Of a DNA stretch of 64,000 nucleotides, positions 44,959 to 56,300 are shown one piece after another; the first letter of the stretch is position 1; each line of letters starts with the position of its first letter. The stretch comes from Fragilariopsis cylindrus CCMP1102. Its lineage: Eukaryota > Bacillariophyta > Bacillariophyceae > Bacillariales > Bacillariaceae. The stretch is taken from the NCBI GenBank assembly GCA_900095095.1, contig FMBT01000360.1, positions 62,001 through 126,000 of the forward strand, in the 5' to 3' direction. Under the pieces are notes generated by a model. The model saw only the letters and a program-made list of their open reading frames with translations, was not told the origin of the DNA and ran no database searches. Both the position numbers and the translations under genes were made by a program.

Positions 44959-45854
44959 CAGATACAGAATATACAAGATTTGGTCATCACTGAACAAATC
45001 ATGACTTACCATCGGGTTCAATCCCAACAATACGCATCTGCTGCCAATGCTTCCAGCCGAAGGCCCCGGCCTTAGCTCTGACAGCGTGGGGTATCCGGCC
45101 ATCATGGCAAATCTTGTAACATGCCGCTAAGAGTGAAGTATACGCAGGCTGTGTCGGCGCATGTCCTCCATCAGATGCCATCTCCTTCAAGACTTCACCA
45201 CAACCTTCGAAGTCTCCCAATTTAGCATGGATCTGATATTTTAAGAAATGTGAAAGGAGATATTAGATAGTACATTAGTCAGAATCGCGTACGTATAGCA
45301 GCAACAAAAAAAGCAGCTCGTTCGTTTGAAAAATATAAACAATACAAGCTTATATATATATAAATATATATATATGTATATATATATGTATATATATATA
45401 TATATGACGTACATCTACTAGAATCGACCAGCTGTAGGAAGAAATTTCATGATTGTGATCTCGCATTAATTTGAATATTCTTCGACCTTCCTGGGGTGTT
45501 CGACAACATGTCAATAATGCCGTAAAGGAGTATTCACCAAAAGCAGTAGCAGGAACTTTTAAATCTTGCAACAAATGCTGCAGGCCCTTGACAATACCAA
45601 TCGGTTTTTGTCGTGTACCATGACGATCTCGATGCGCCCGTAAGGTGTTTGAAATATCTCTATCCGTGGGAAGTGGAACAATAAGCTCTAAACTCGTCCC
45701 ATCTTCCTCGTCGTGTTTGTTGTCAATGGAGCCTCGATATGCGTCCATCTGATCGGCGACTCGATTATAAAACCTGATTGTGTTATGAAAATATGAAGGG
45801 GGGTGAGAGAGAGAGAAAGAGAAAGAGTTAGATATCGTCGTGTCGTGTTAAAGT

Positions 45855-45890
<36 letters not shown>

Positions 45891-46446
45891 TGCTAAACCA
45901 AGATCGATGATATTTCTTATGATCTTACACTCTATGTCGATGACCTAGATAGACAGGTTCGGGTGTTGGTTGACTCGTCAAATGGCTGGTATTACCCATT
46001 AGGTCTTCTAATATGGCATCTTCGTATGTATATTCTTCTTCCTCTTGTACTGCTGGTAGTAAATTGTTAGCATCAGAAGTACCATGGGCCAATAGCTGTT
46101 GCCAACGATCTTGGGCCCATTGACGTCTCGGTCCTGCCTTGGACCCTGGTGGACTTTTTCGTGCTTCTTCGTCTGATTTACGTTTCATTTTTCGATTGTA
46201 TTCTCGTCGTTTTTTCTTTGTGGTAGGACGAGGTTTGTCAAACGCCGAAGCACGATCATGTCTACGGAATCGAAGTTGCTGACGATCGATATTTAATACT
46301 ACATTATTTCGTTGAAATTGTTGATGGGCGCAGTTACTAGAGGTGGATGTCAAGTAAGAAAATTCCCTCCGATCTATTATTTTATTGTCAAATGCACGTC
46401 GTCGCAGCAACGATGATGTAGCCTGTGATAGGCAACGACGGTTCAT
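42496..46446 (-). CDS. Large pentatricopeptide-repeat (PPR) protein, probably organellar
   Basis: PPR proteins bind organellar RNA. Five exons: 45929-46446, 45413-45773, 45010-45232, 43002-44858 and 42496-42906. The start MNRRCLSQATSSLLRRRAF is Arg/Ser-rich and amphipathic, as expected for mitochondrial import. PPR-like units: FGEYSFTALLTCCRTPQEGRRIFKLM, QPAYTSLLAACYKICHDG, PDVMAYGAMLRLCAARGQPERAIGLLEDM, and IASYGSLIQYYSRHEQVGSAVLFLKE. Exon 4 also carries two similar acidic units (KFLSELKDEATKNGEKFDLS and QFLAELKKQSEDNDEKFDLN, each followed by ELFDMM). Two one-base gaps break exon 4 (about 43912 and 43813); with them filled, all phases agree and the product is 1123 residues. The repeat number is lower than in plant PPR proteins. 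Confidence 0.85.
44923..44956. repeat. (CA)n(TA)n microsatellite in PPR intron 3
   Basis: ACACACACACA followed by an uninterrupted TA array inside the intron between exons 3 and 4 of the PPR gene. Confidence 0.9.
45350..45406. repeat. (TA)n microsatellite in PPR intron 2
   Basis: TATATA array with occasional G or A interruptions, ending about 7 bp from the exon 2 splice donor. Confidence 0.9.
45859..45887. repeat. (AT)n microsatellite in PPR intron 1
   Basis: Pure ATATAT array within the first intron. A GAGAGAGAGAAAGAG tract stands nearby at 45805-45825. Confidence 0.9.
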
Positions 46447-46911
46447 ATTGTACTGCGGCCTATTTCTTTTTTATTTATTGCGTGAATCGAATCAATCGGA
46501 TTCGATGTTTGTTTTATGTTGTCAATGATTTTGTCAAAAGTCACATCCAGTGTCAATGATATTCTCAGCTTTACAGAGACGCCATTGCCGATATGTGATA
46601 TTTGAATTTTGATTTACAGTATTTGAAAATGATTTGTGATTTAAGAAAGATTGATTGTTTTTATATTCAAATTAATTTTGTGGTGGGCATGATGGAAAAA
46701 GTTGGTAGGGACTGTTATTGAGTCAGTCCCGTTTCTTTTTTTTTCGCGGAAAAATTTAGTGTAAAAGTATGCATCGTGCGTTCAAGTTATTACAACAGTA
46801 CAGGACACTTATTGCTACTACTGTAGTAAAGATGAAGGAGAGAGAGAAAGACAGGAGAGGAATAGGAAAGACACGTGGGAGTATTTTGTTTTTAGTTTTT
46901 GCTTTCAAATC
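46447..46911. promoter_or_regulatory. Divergent region between PPR and EAPP genes
   Basis: About 465 bp between divergent starts, AT-rich. TGTCAATGATTTTGTCAAAAG and GTGTCAATGATATTC are a short direct repeat (GTCAATGAT, 46519 and 46551). The AGAAAG-rich tract just before the EAPP start may be 5' UTR. Confidence 0.35.
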
Positions 46912-47862
46912 ATGGTCGAAATAGTAGAGGAGGTTCGTGTTCATCCTGTTCCTGTTCCTATAATAGGTCAACAACGTCAACATAACATAGTTTCGGGAGA
47001 ATCTGAGGATATATTTTCGACTGATGACGATGATGAAGAAGATGAAGAAGGTCAAGCATATCTTAATTCTACAAGAAGCAAGAGGAACGATAAAGATAAT
47101 ATCAATAATGATCATGATCCTGCTGATTTGTTGTACGATGAAAATTTAGATGACCTTGACGAAGCATATGTGTATAAAAATATGAGGGGTGGAATCAGAG
47201 AATCCGTTACGGTCTTGACGGGTCAATCTACAACAACTAAATCTGGATCTAGCTCTAATACTGCTACTGCTACTACTGCAGCAACTGAGGATAATCCAGT
47301 AGCTGATGGTGAAAATGGTCAAGGTCAGTGTCGTCAATCTGTCCAGGTGTATAAACCTCGATCGTCCGATGCTGTTCTTAGCTGTCCATGTTGTTTTAAT
47401 ATTGTATGTATGGATTGTCAAAAACATAAAAGATATCCGAATCAATATCGAGCGATGTTTGTTATGGGTGTTGTCGTTGATTGGAACAATATTTTAGTCT
47501 ATGATGATACACATCGTGCATTAGTACCAAATATTGTATACCAAGAAGAAGGAGAAGGAGACAACAACGGAGAGCAAGGAGAACATCATCAACACCAAAA
47601 TCAACAACAACATAGCATATCATCTTTTGGAGCTACTGAAGTCGAAAAATCTTTGAAATTGGATGCATCTCAAACAACATCGACATCAACGTCGATTAAA
47701 CAAAAACAAAACAACAACAACCAATCTAATTTTCTTCGAGCAAAGTGTGGGGAGTATTATTCCGTTGAATGTTCGACTTGTCGGACACAAGTAGCAGCAT
47801 TAGACATGACAGATGAAGTATATCACTTTCATGGTTGTCTTGAATCGTCTTCAGCATTTTAA
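46912..47862 (+). CDS. EAPP: E2F-associated phosphoprotein (EAPP) family protein
   Basis: EAPP family proteins are conserved nuclear proteins; the animal member interacts with E2F. The conserved part begins DLDEAYVYKNMRGG. The core has SSDAVLSCPCCFNIVCMDCQKHKRYPNQYRAMFVMG (two close Cys pairs, likely a zinc ribbon half) and, after a Gln/His-rich insert, AKCGEYYSVECSTCRTQVAALDMTDEVYHFHGCLES with the second Cys pair. The insert of about 90 residues between the halves (EEGEGDNNGEQGEHHQHQNQ, then Thr/Ser and Asn runs) is unusual. 316 residues, no intron. Confidence 0.9.
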   Translation: MVEIVEEVRVHPVPVPIIGQQRQHNIVSGESEDIFSTDDDDEEDEEGQAYLNSTRSKRNDKDNINNDHDPADLLYDENLDDLDEAYVYKNMRGGIRESVTVLTGQSTTTKSGSSSNTATATTAATEDNPVADGENGQGQCRQSVQVYKPRSSDAVLSCPCCFNIVCMDCQKHKRYPNQYRAMFVMGVVVDWNNILVYDDTHRALVPNIVYQEEGEGDNNGEQGEHHQHQNQQQHSISSFGATEVEKSLKLDASQTTSTSTSIKQKQNNNNQSNFLRAKCGEYYSVECSTCRTQVAALDMTDEVYHFHGCLESSSAF

Positions 47863-48507
47863 ACACATGCACATAAATATATATATATATATATATGTAC
47901 GACTATATATATAACATGACTAATATATATCTTAAATTTTTACATATACATGAGAAACCATGTTTCTATTCCTTTTGTGTTATAAACTAGCAGTGTGCCT
48001 TACCAATTTAACATCAAGTCCACTCGTTAAGAAGATATACATGGTACGTAGAGGAAGTATTTCTTTGTGCTACTCAAGATAGATGATAGAACTTCCTTGG
48101 AAGAAGACGAATATCGCTTAGTCCCAACTATGCAGTACGAATAAGTAGGACCTAGTAGTACTGGTACCAATCTACAATATACTATACTATACTGTAGATG
48201 CACTGATATGTGCGTTATATTTGTATATTCTACTATTCAAAACAAAAAAAAGAAAGAGACATCCTATTCAAAATAATAATTTGAAATTCTTTATTTATAC
48301 AGCAGGCAAAACTTCACTTCTACATTTATTTATTTACCTACAGTGTACATAATAGATATTGTACTATATCCTCACATATCCTATCATATATTGATTAGGA
48401 AACTTTTCTATACTCCTGCAATAAACCAATCATTAAACCGTAATTCAATAGATGTAATTCAATCATAAATACAATCCAAATAATGAAGTCATTCTTTACT
48501 TATTTAT
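47863..48507. other. Convergent 3' gap with AT repeats
   Basis: About 645 bp between converging EAPP and eIF3k. A TATATA array lies at 47877-47926. AATATACTATACTATACTGTAG (about 48175) is a small tandem CTATA array. Nothing coding seen. Confidence 0.45.
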
Positions 48508-49208
48508 TTATTCTGTTGTTACTACGTTGGACATCATATTGGCAATCGCCCCATAACTTACCCCTTCTTGGAAGACACGACCACGTTTGATATTGTCAGT
48601 GGTTGCAACAAATGTTACAGTATCGGCACTAACAGATTCTACACATGATGAGATTTCTGTCAACGACGATGCTGATGATGAATCCATATTCAAATTTGCT
48701 AATACTGTATCCAATCGAGCACTTCGATACGTAAGTGACATAGCTTGAAGGATACCATTTTGAAGGGTTTTCTTAGCACTACCATCCAAAAGTGCCTTTG
48801 CATATTTATCTTCACCACATACAGATGATAATGTATCAAATGTTTTCCAAAATTCAACAAATTCACACCCATCAAGTAAATTGGTACATTGTAATACGGT
48901 AGAACATGGTTCAGACTTTTGAATACGTTCAGGAATAAGATACGAAATTGCTAACCAATCAACACTCGCCGATGGAAATTCCAACATGGAGAGTAATAGT
49001 ACCAATGCAATTTATTGGTATCAGCTGTATTAGGTAAAAATTGATATATTTTCAATAATGCCTTGTTTGCCTCAAAGTAATAGGAACCTTCCCCCAATGC
49101 CTGCGCTTCAACGTATGCCTCCAATGTTGATTGATTTGATGTCTTGTACGGACCCTTCACCATCAACGATTCGACAAATTCTCTTGGAGGTTTTTCTTCG
49201 TCACTCAT
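48508..49208 (-). CDS. EIF3K: Translation initiation factor eIF3 subunit k, one frame break
   Basis: A non-essential subunit of eIF3, bound with eIF3l at the edge of the complex. N-terminal part: SLMVKGPYKTSNQSTLEAYVEAQ then YYFEANKALLKIYQFLPNTADTNK, matching the eIF3k HAM-domain pattern ATLERYVETQ...DLEANLAVLKLYQFNP. The rest lies in the next frame: ALVLLLSMLEFPSASVDWLAISYLIPE, CTNLLDGCEFVEFWKTFDTL and the winged-helix-like C-terminus ending NIKRGRVFQEGVSYGAIANMMSNVVTTE. One base seems missing near 49007-49013. With it, 233 residues, close to the animal length of 218. Confidence 0.88.
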
Positions 49209-50336
49209 AATTGGTTGCTTTTTCTTTCTTGTATATTTGATTAACTATTGATGTTTTGTAGCTGTTGGATAGATGATACGGTAGCTCTTGTATTAACACT
49301 CCAGTTATTGTCTATCCCCGTCGTTGAATACATAAAATATGGCGCTGTCCGTGTTTGCATTTTCTCCCTTTGAAAATAAATAGAATCAAAGAGGTCCGTC
49401 CGTCCCTCGTAGTCGCGACGATGGATGGCCTTAATGAGTAGCACTGACCATGCAAGACGATAAAATTTGAACTGAGGACAATATTTTATAAAGAGAAAAA
49501 CTATGCCATAGCAGCAGTTTTATTACTGGAGATGTTTTTATATTATTTATCATGCATCCCTCCTCTATTTTGCATCTCCTACAATGAGTCTAGTAGTCAA
49601 TATTTGACTCGAATCAATGGTATATCTACCAGTCCTATCTTCGCTTCACAGCATAGCAAACGCACCTCATTTCCTTTTTTATTGGTCTGCATGTGTGTAT
49701 AGATGCATATTATAATGTAATATTATACAAACTATGTTTCATTGTTTATAAGGTTTACACTATATGACTGAACTATTAACTCACATACTACTTTATACCA
49801 AAATTATACCTATGCAATTCCTTTATATGAATTAGGATTTTTTCTAGTCAATGAGAGATAGTAGGGAGTACATAATTGTGATACAATATAAAAATAAAAA
49901 GTTTCATATGGTGTGACCCTAGTTAGTAGGTGTGAAAACTTTGTCATAAAACAATAACAAGATAGGTAGGTCTATATGCATATGTATGAACAACAGAAGA
50001 AAGGTTCCAAAAATAATCATTGACTGTTCCAAATGTCGATGATGGCATTGCTCCCACTTTATGAACTTAAGATTAAACAGACTGGACAATGCTTTAAAGC
50101 TTCCAGGTGGACCTAATGATAATAAGTTAGTTATCTCAAGAAAGAAATAGAGATATAAACTTTAGTGAAAATGTGTTTGGATCGAAATATATAACCAAAT
50201 GTCAAGACTTTGAATGTAAGAATCAACAACTCATTTAATTTTAGCAAGTTTTTTTTTAAATAGTTTACATTAAGATATTATACAATAATTCAATAGTATT
50301 TTTACGACGCAGATTCCTAAATACTATTAGTTCAAT
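49209..50336. other. Intergenic gap between VPS13 3' end and eIF3k start
   Basis: About 1.1 kb, strongly AT-rich, no credible open frame. Serves as eIF3k promoter and VPS13 3' flank. No repeat or RNA gene recognised. Confidence 0.45.
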
Positions 50337-53300
50337 TCAGAAGCGATTTTCGATTTGTTTCATTTTTTGCAGCACTTGCTCTCCAAAAAGACGAGGTACA
50401 AATATGGATTTGCTGTGCAATACATCAATACCAGATGCAAGGTTATTGGCATATGCATTTGCCTTGTCGACCTTGTTCCCTTCAGAAAACTCTGGATCCG
50501 ACAGATGCCAAACAATGATCTCATCAAATGGAAAAGTTGATGCTTCTTTAGCTGGTAAAAGGTCCATATGGATTATGTTTGTAAAGTAGGCCTCCCATTC
50601 GACTGAGCAAAAATGCTGGTCCAATTTCCCTGTTAGTAGAAGAACTCTATCTAAGGTTATCATCAGGATTAGGGGTGCGGGATTCAGGTCGATTTTGGAT
50701 TTGAAGTATAGCTTTCGTTGCCGCACTCCTTCTGCATGGTAGAGGTATCCCTCGCCTAAATGAAGACCAGCACGCACTCTTGACAATAAAGCCTTTCCAG
50801 CATTCTCGCCTTCAACGTATTCGACCAGGAGGTCCTTTCCGTCTAGATGCGCAAACAATCGTGGATTTCTTGAACGCACCAGACCTCGCGTATGCCGTGC
50901 ACTACTACTCTTGGGACTGTATTTCATTTGCAAAGAGAAAAGGGAAACTACTAGTGATGTGTTCTTCAAGACGAAAACTGTACCATTGACAAATGGTGCC
51001 GAGACTTTTTTCAAAAATATCGAGTGCTGCTTTATCTCTTGGAGAGGATTACCGTCATCGTAAATTGGAAGAAATTTAGAGTCCCGTGGTAAAAACTTCG
51101 TCATTTCTGAAGAATAATTTTCCAGGTATAATGCCAAAGAATCAAGGATAGAAGCACAGCCTTCTCTAAAGGTGTGGACGACCGCTCGAAATAAAAACGT
51201 TGGATTGGACGAGGTTCCCATCAATAAGTCGACAATTCTCCAAACACTCATATAGTGAGACCTCAAAATTTGGAGGTGATCCTCAAGATTTCCGTATGCA
51301 TGAGAATTCGAGAATGGTCGTAGTTGCATAGGGAGTCTCTCGAAAGTCAAGGCTTTGAAGAGCGACGACGAAAGAAGTCCAGGGAGAGCACCCGACCAAC
51401 TCAAGTCAACTTTGGTCGTTGATATCTTCAGTCGCTCTATGTAAAATTTGTGCTGGACTTTCGACAATGGTTGCTTCTTTTTCTTTTTTGATTTGTTGCG
51501 GAATAAATAGTTCGTTGTTGGCTGATTAAACGCTGGACTGTCCCTAAGTTTGGCAGCTATTGCTGCTGTAGTTGCGAGTTCTCCCGCTGCGTCATCCTGA
51601 AGCGAATTAGGTGCCCTTGAAGAAGCATCGCCGTCTTCAGCATATTCACCAGCACCGCTTATTGTGAGAAGCGATTTCAGTTCCTCATCACGAGATTGAA
51701 AAGTAATGACATCTTTGCCAGAAGAACTGATACCCGCAACTTGACGGGCCATACGAAACAGCAATCCTGCAAGCTCGCCGTCAACATTCACGAAAATTGG
51801 TTCAAAGATACTTCTATCTTATCCAAAAGAGTAAGATTCCCATAACCGCCATGAGTGTTGAGTGAGCTACACCATGATATAGATACTGCGCTGTACCGTC
51901 TATTTCTTTTACGGATGCTAGTCTTCCCGTTTTGACGCCGGCCCATCTTTAATAGGACTGGATACGGTGTGACCCACAATTGATTGTTCAGCTTGATGTT
52001 TCCGATCGAAAAATGTACACCATCTTTCTTGCTGTCTGTTTTCTTGTCTACCTCGATGTCTTCAAGATAGATATAAAGCAATTCTTTTGGTGTAAAATCA
52101 ATTAGACTGATACCAACTCCGTGCGTTATTTTGATAGAAAAGACATTGTTAAAGGCTTTGAAACCTCTGGTATATGTCGGAAGTACTCGAATTCGCCATT
52201 TCGAATACTGGATATTCGGGCATCGATGCATCTGAGACACGGAATACTCTTGTTGGTCCATCCGCTACTACTTCAGCAGTAAATAGGTCACTGTCAAGCT
52301 TGAGCACAGTCCCAGGAGCAATTTTGTCAAGCGGGAATCTTCCAAACACAATATCCGTGGCTTATCATTGGACCCTGAAGCCTTGATGATGAGTGCTCGA
52401 CGATGCAATTCTGGCTCATCCCAAGCGAAATCTTCATTTTGGTATTGAAGAAGTAAGGAGTCGTAATCATTCTCTTCGGCCCCTAACCTTGATAAAGCTT
52501 GCCCAAATTGAGTGGGTACATGGTGTGATTTTCTAGACGAAAAGGTGGATGGCTTGACTCGCGGAATACAATGAGACTGGTGGCAGATTTGTTGGTAACT
52601 CGAGCTTCGACAGTAACGATTACAGTCTGCCCTTTCATCTTATGACGTAGTCGCATGGTAACTTCCCTTCGATTCAAGCGGATCTTGAATAGACCAGACC
52701 AGGCCCATCCAAATTCTTTGAACCGAAACCTTATGGACCGAGAGTCGTCGAAATGAAAAGGTTGCGGCGATGATGTTGCGTTTATAATGAGATTTGAACC
52801 TGATCCAGCATCTGAAGAAATTTCTATATCACGCCCAGTTTCATTCGATATAGAATACCGATTAACAATGTGTATAAGTTTCGTTCCTAGATGTCCACCA
52901 AATCTATCGTTCGCATGCATAATGCTTGATCGCAGGACAAGGCGATCCAAAACATTGTTGTCATCTTTATTCGTGTTGTTATTACTAGAGATTTCATCTG
53001 GTGTCAGAACAGTAAGATCGTGTCTAGTTTTTCGACCAACTTGTAAAGGAACCGAGTCAGACCAAGGTGAAGCGTTTCGCTCCATCAAAGATCTGCCATT
53101 TCTTGCCAATCTCTTTCTTACTGTCAGTCGATTGGAGTTTTCATCTCCAATCATTAGCACATCAAATTCAGACCGCGATGAAGTACTGAGAAAGTTATGA
53201 TTGTCCATAAGTTCAGCGAGTCCCAAAGTGTTTCCAAACTTTTGACCACCGTCGTTGCCATTATTTTTTCTGAGCCCCCTGTCTAATTGACCAGAAACTG

Positions 53301-56300
53301 GAGATCCAGCAAAAAATTCTAGATCTTGGTGAGTTCCGTCAATGATCCAGTACGGGACAAAGATACAGGCAGCCCTGGTAGCAGAGGAAAATTTCTGACA
53401 GTAATGTCTGATGCTTTCATCCTCGGACTGATCAGTACCACTCGTGCCATTCCCAAATTCGAAAGCAACCGAAAGATCCAATGCCACATTATCGGCATCT
53501 GCTACCCTCATTTTTGCAAAAGTTTTTGCGTTTTCTGATCTTGTGGCCATTGCGCTATTTTCTCGTGCTGGAATATCCACAGGAGAACTCCATCCCGGGT
53601 AGCGGCGAGAGTTGTCGCCATCCGTGCCAACAAATCGTACTCTAAGTTGGACACGATCTGATGATAGAGATCCTGTCCAATGAGCTGATTCCCCACAGTC
53701 CAGTACACCAAGTTCTTCCCAGCCGGTCAGCATCACTGTGCGACTTCCGTCATTACCATTTGTCTTACCGTTGTTTGAGATCTTAGAAAGCATTTTAACT
53801 CTCACTTGTACCGCAATTGGCAAAGCGAGAAAGTTCCGGATCATCAAAGGAGATCTGAAAAAGATCATTCGTTGTTCTGGGACTTCAATCGATGAGTCTA
53901 CATGTGAAAAGCTCGCACTTCCAATTCTAACTGCGCAGGCAGTTAGGTGAACCTTCTCGTTCGAATCAACAACGGCGTCGGTCTTACGATAGGTTGCACT
54001 TGGTGGGACCAGAATGGGCAGAACAATTTCTTCTTCCCCAATCAACCCTCTTCCAAAAGATTTAGGGGAAAATGGAGGAGGAGTTGATATCTCGATGGAT
54101 TTGTCTACCAGCGAAACAATCTCTGCCTCATGCGAATATGATGAGTCACGAGAGAGTGCAGTTACAGAGAAACGGTATGACCCATCGTGTATGAAAGGAA
54201 CGATGTCTGCTGGAACTGACACAGTCCCATCTTTTCTCCCGACATTATCGCTGCCTTCCTCCTTCGGGACTAAACAGCGCCACAAAAGCGAAAGCCCACT
54301 TTCATCTCGAACCTCACAAAGAAGATCTGAATCTGCTGCACTTTTTAGAACAAACGGTGATTCTATTGAGACGACTTTAACATTTCCTCTGAGTGCAACA
54401 CGCACGATGATCCATCCCAACGCCCTGGAATTGGAGTTAGATTTTACATCAGATCTTGTCTTTACGTTCCGATCAAGAGGGTACCGATGCACCCCTACCG
54501 CATCTACTGGTATCTTAGCAGTGGCTTTAAACAAGAAATTTGTCGATCTTTTTCCTTTTGGAACATCAAAGTCGCCGTGATTTATTCTCCCGACAGTATC
54601 TTCGAAGTCACCAAGTTCAAGATAAATGTATGCTCGATGAGGATCACAAGTCTGTGAGAGTGATCTTTTGAGTGTGAGTGGTGCCTCTGAACAACTAGCG
54701 AGTATTATTTTAGCCGCATCTTCCCCACGTTTCGACCTATCATTATCCAGAACTTCTCTGAATCGTAAAGTCTAAAATATAGAGAGAAAGATAGGGTTAA
54801 AGAAAGTTCATGGTAATCGATGTGGAGAAGGTCTGAAAAACGGCGATACGATGACGTACCATTCCAGAGGCATTCCGGATTAAATGTGGGACAACCAATT
54901 TCGATCCGGTTCTTTTAGCGTTGTCAAGATAACCCATAACATTTTCGATCAAAGCACCGGTCAAATTTATGTTAAGAGGCATTCTATCCGACAGGACAGC
55001 AGAGATCGAAAACGGACCACAGATGTCGCGAGAATCGATTGTTTTTGTCGGTTGCCCAAATCCTTGGAGCCACTCCAGAGGGACCTGGGAAGGCATAGTA
55101 TCGAAAAGTTTTGACTCGGTTTCAGACTGAGAGTCAGATGATGGATACAGCGCAGATGATATTGTAGTCCGAGCTGAACTTGAAAGCATCAGATAGCATA
55201 GGTCCGAATGCGAGATAAATGTAGACCCTTTCCCATCGGCGTTAGAAGATTGAGAACTTTGAAGAAACGGAGAACGAATGAGGCGTCTTATTTCACGCAA
55301 ACGGTCCTTCCCTATCTCTGGTGGCTCACTCTCTGAGTTCTCTATACAAGACGATTCAGTTTGTACCAGTGTGCTTGATATATCTGACTCATTCTTCGTT
55401 ATTGGTTTCCAACGGCAGGCTTCTACTAAATCGACACCAAAACATACGTCTGCTGTCCAAGGCTCAATGAAGGGCTCCCAGGCAACCAAACGACGATTAT
55501 GATAGTAACCAGTAACTTGGCATGCGATCCAACCGCCAACTGTAACGCTCATTACTTCTGAACCTGAGTTGTACTGCCTTGGAGAGCCATTTTGTTGGTT
55601 TGTCCTCCTTCTTGCTATCATATTCAGATTTCGATTAATCGGAACAGCTGCAATACCCGACGACACATTTGACAATTCAAACTTAATGATAGGTGACTCA
55701 TTAAGGCGCGTCGCACCTCCTGGTACACACGTCACCAGAAATCCTTCGATCTCCATCCGACAAACCGAAGGCGAACTTTTCATCAAATCAATCAGCTTAG
55801 GCATCTGGGAATGTCTGGGGTTGATATTCGGTGCAGGACTATCCGTATCGTCTGCGAGTCTTCTGCTATCTTTCTGCTTCAGCATATCCAGAATTGGCTT
55901 GATTGAAACGCGGTAAGAATCGCTAAATCCTCCAGAGCTCTTCGAAGCAATGTAGAGCAAAACATCCACAAAGTTAGCTTTTAGATGTAAAAGTTGAGAA
56001 AACTCGACGTGGTATTCAGTACATTGAGTAGTAGCAGTATCTGCCATGGATGTGCCTGCTGCCCTGTATAAAAGCTCGAAATCGATGGGATTCGTTATCC
56101 GCTGTTCCCCGGCCACTGGCTGGCTTATTTTGAAATATATCCTTGGTAGAAGCGTGAATCTTGTTTGAGGTGAGTTATCGAGGTCCATAAGGATTATGTT
56201 GGTTCGAAGAGCTTGAAAGTTAGAAAGCTTGTAGTTTATTCTTGCCGTAAAAGCATTAACAAGTTTATAACATCTCTCTTGATCTTCAAAAAGTAATCCT

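Noticed and set aside
49241-49444. 67-codon minus-strand frame upstream of eIF3k
   Set aside because: No domain, weak composition, probably 5' flank of eIF3k.
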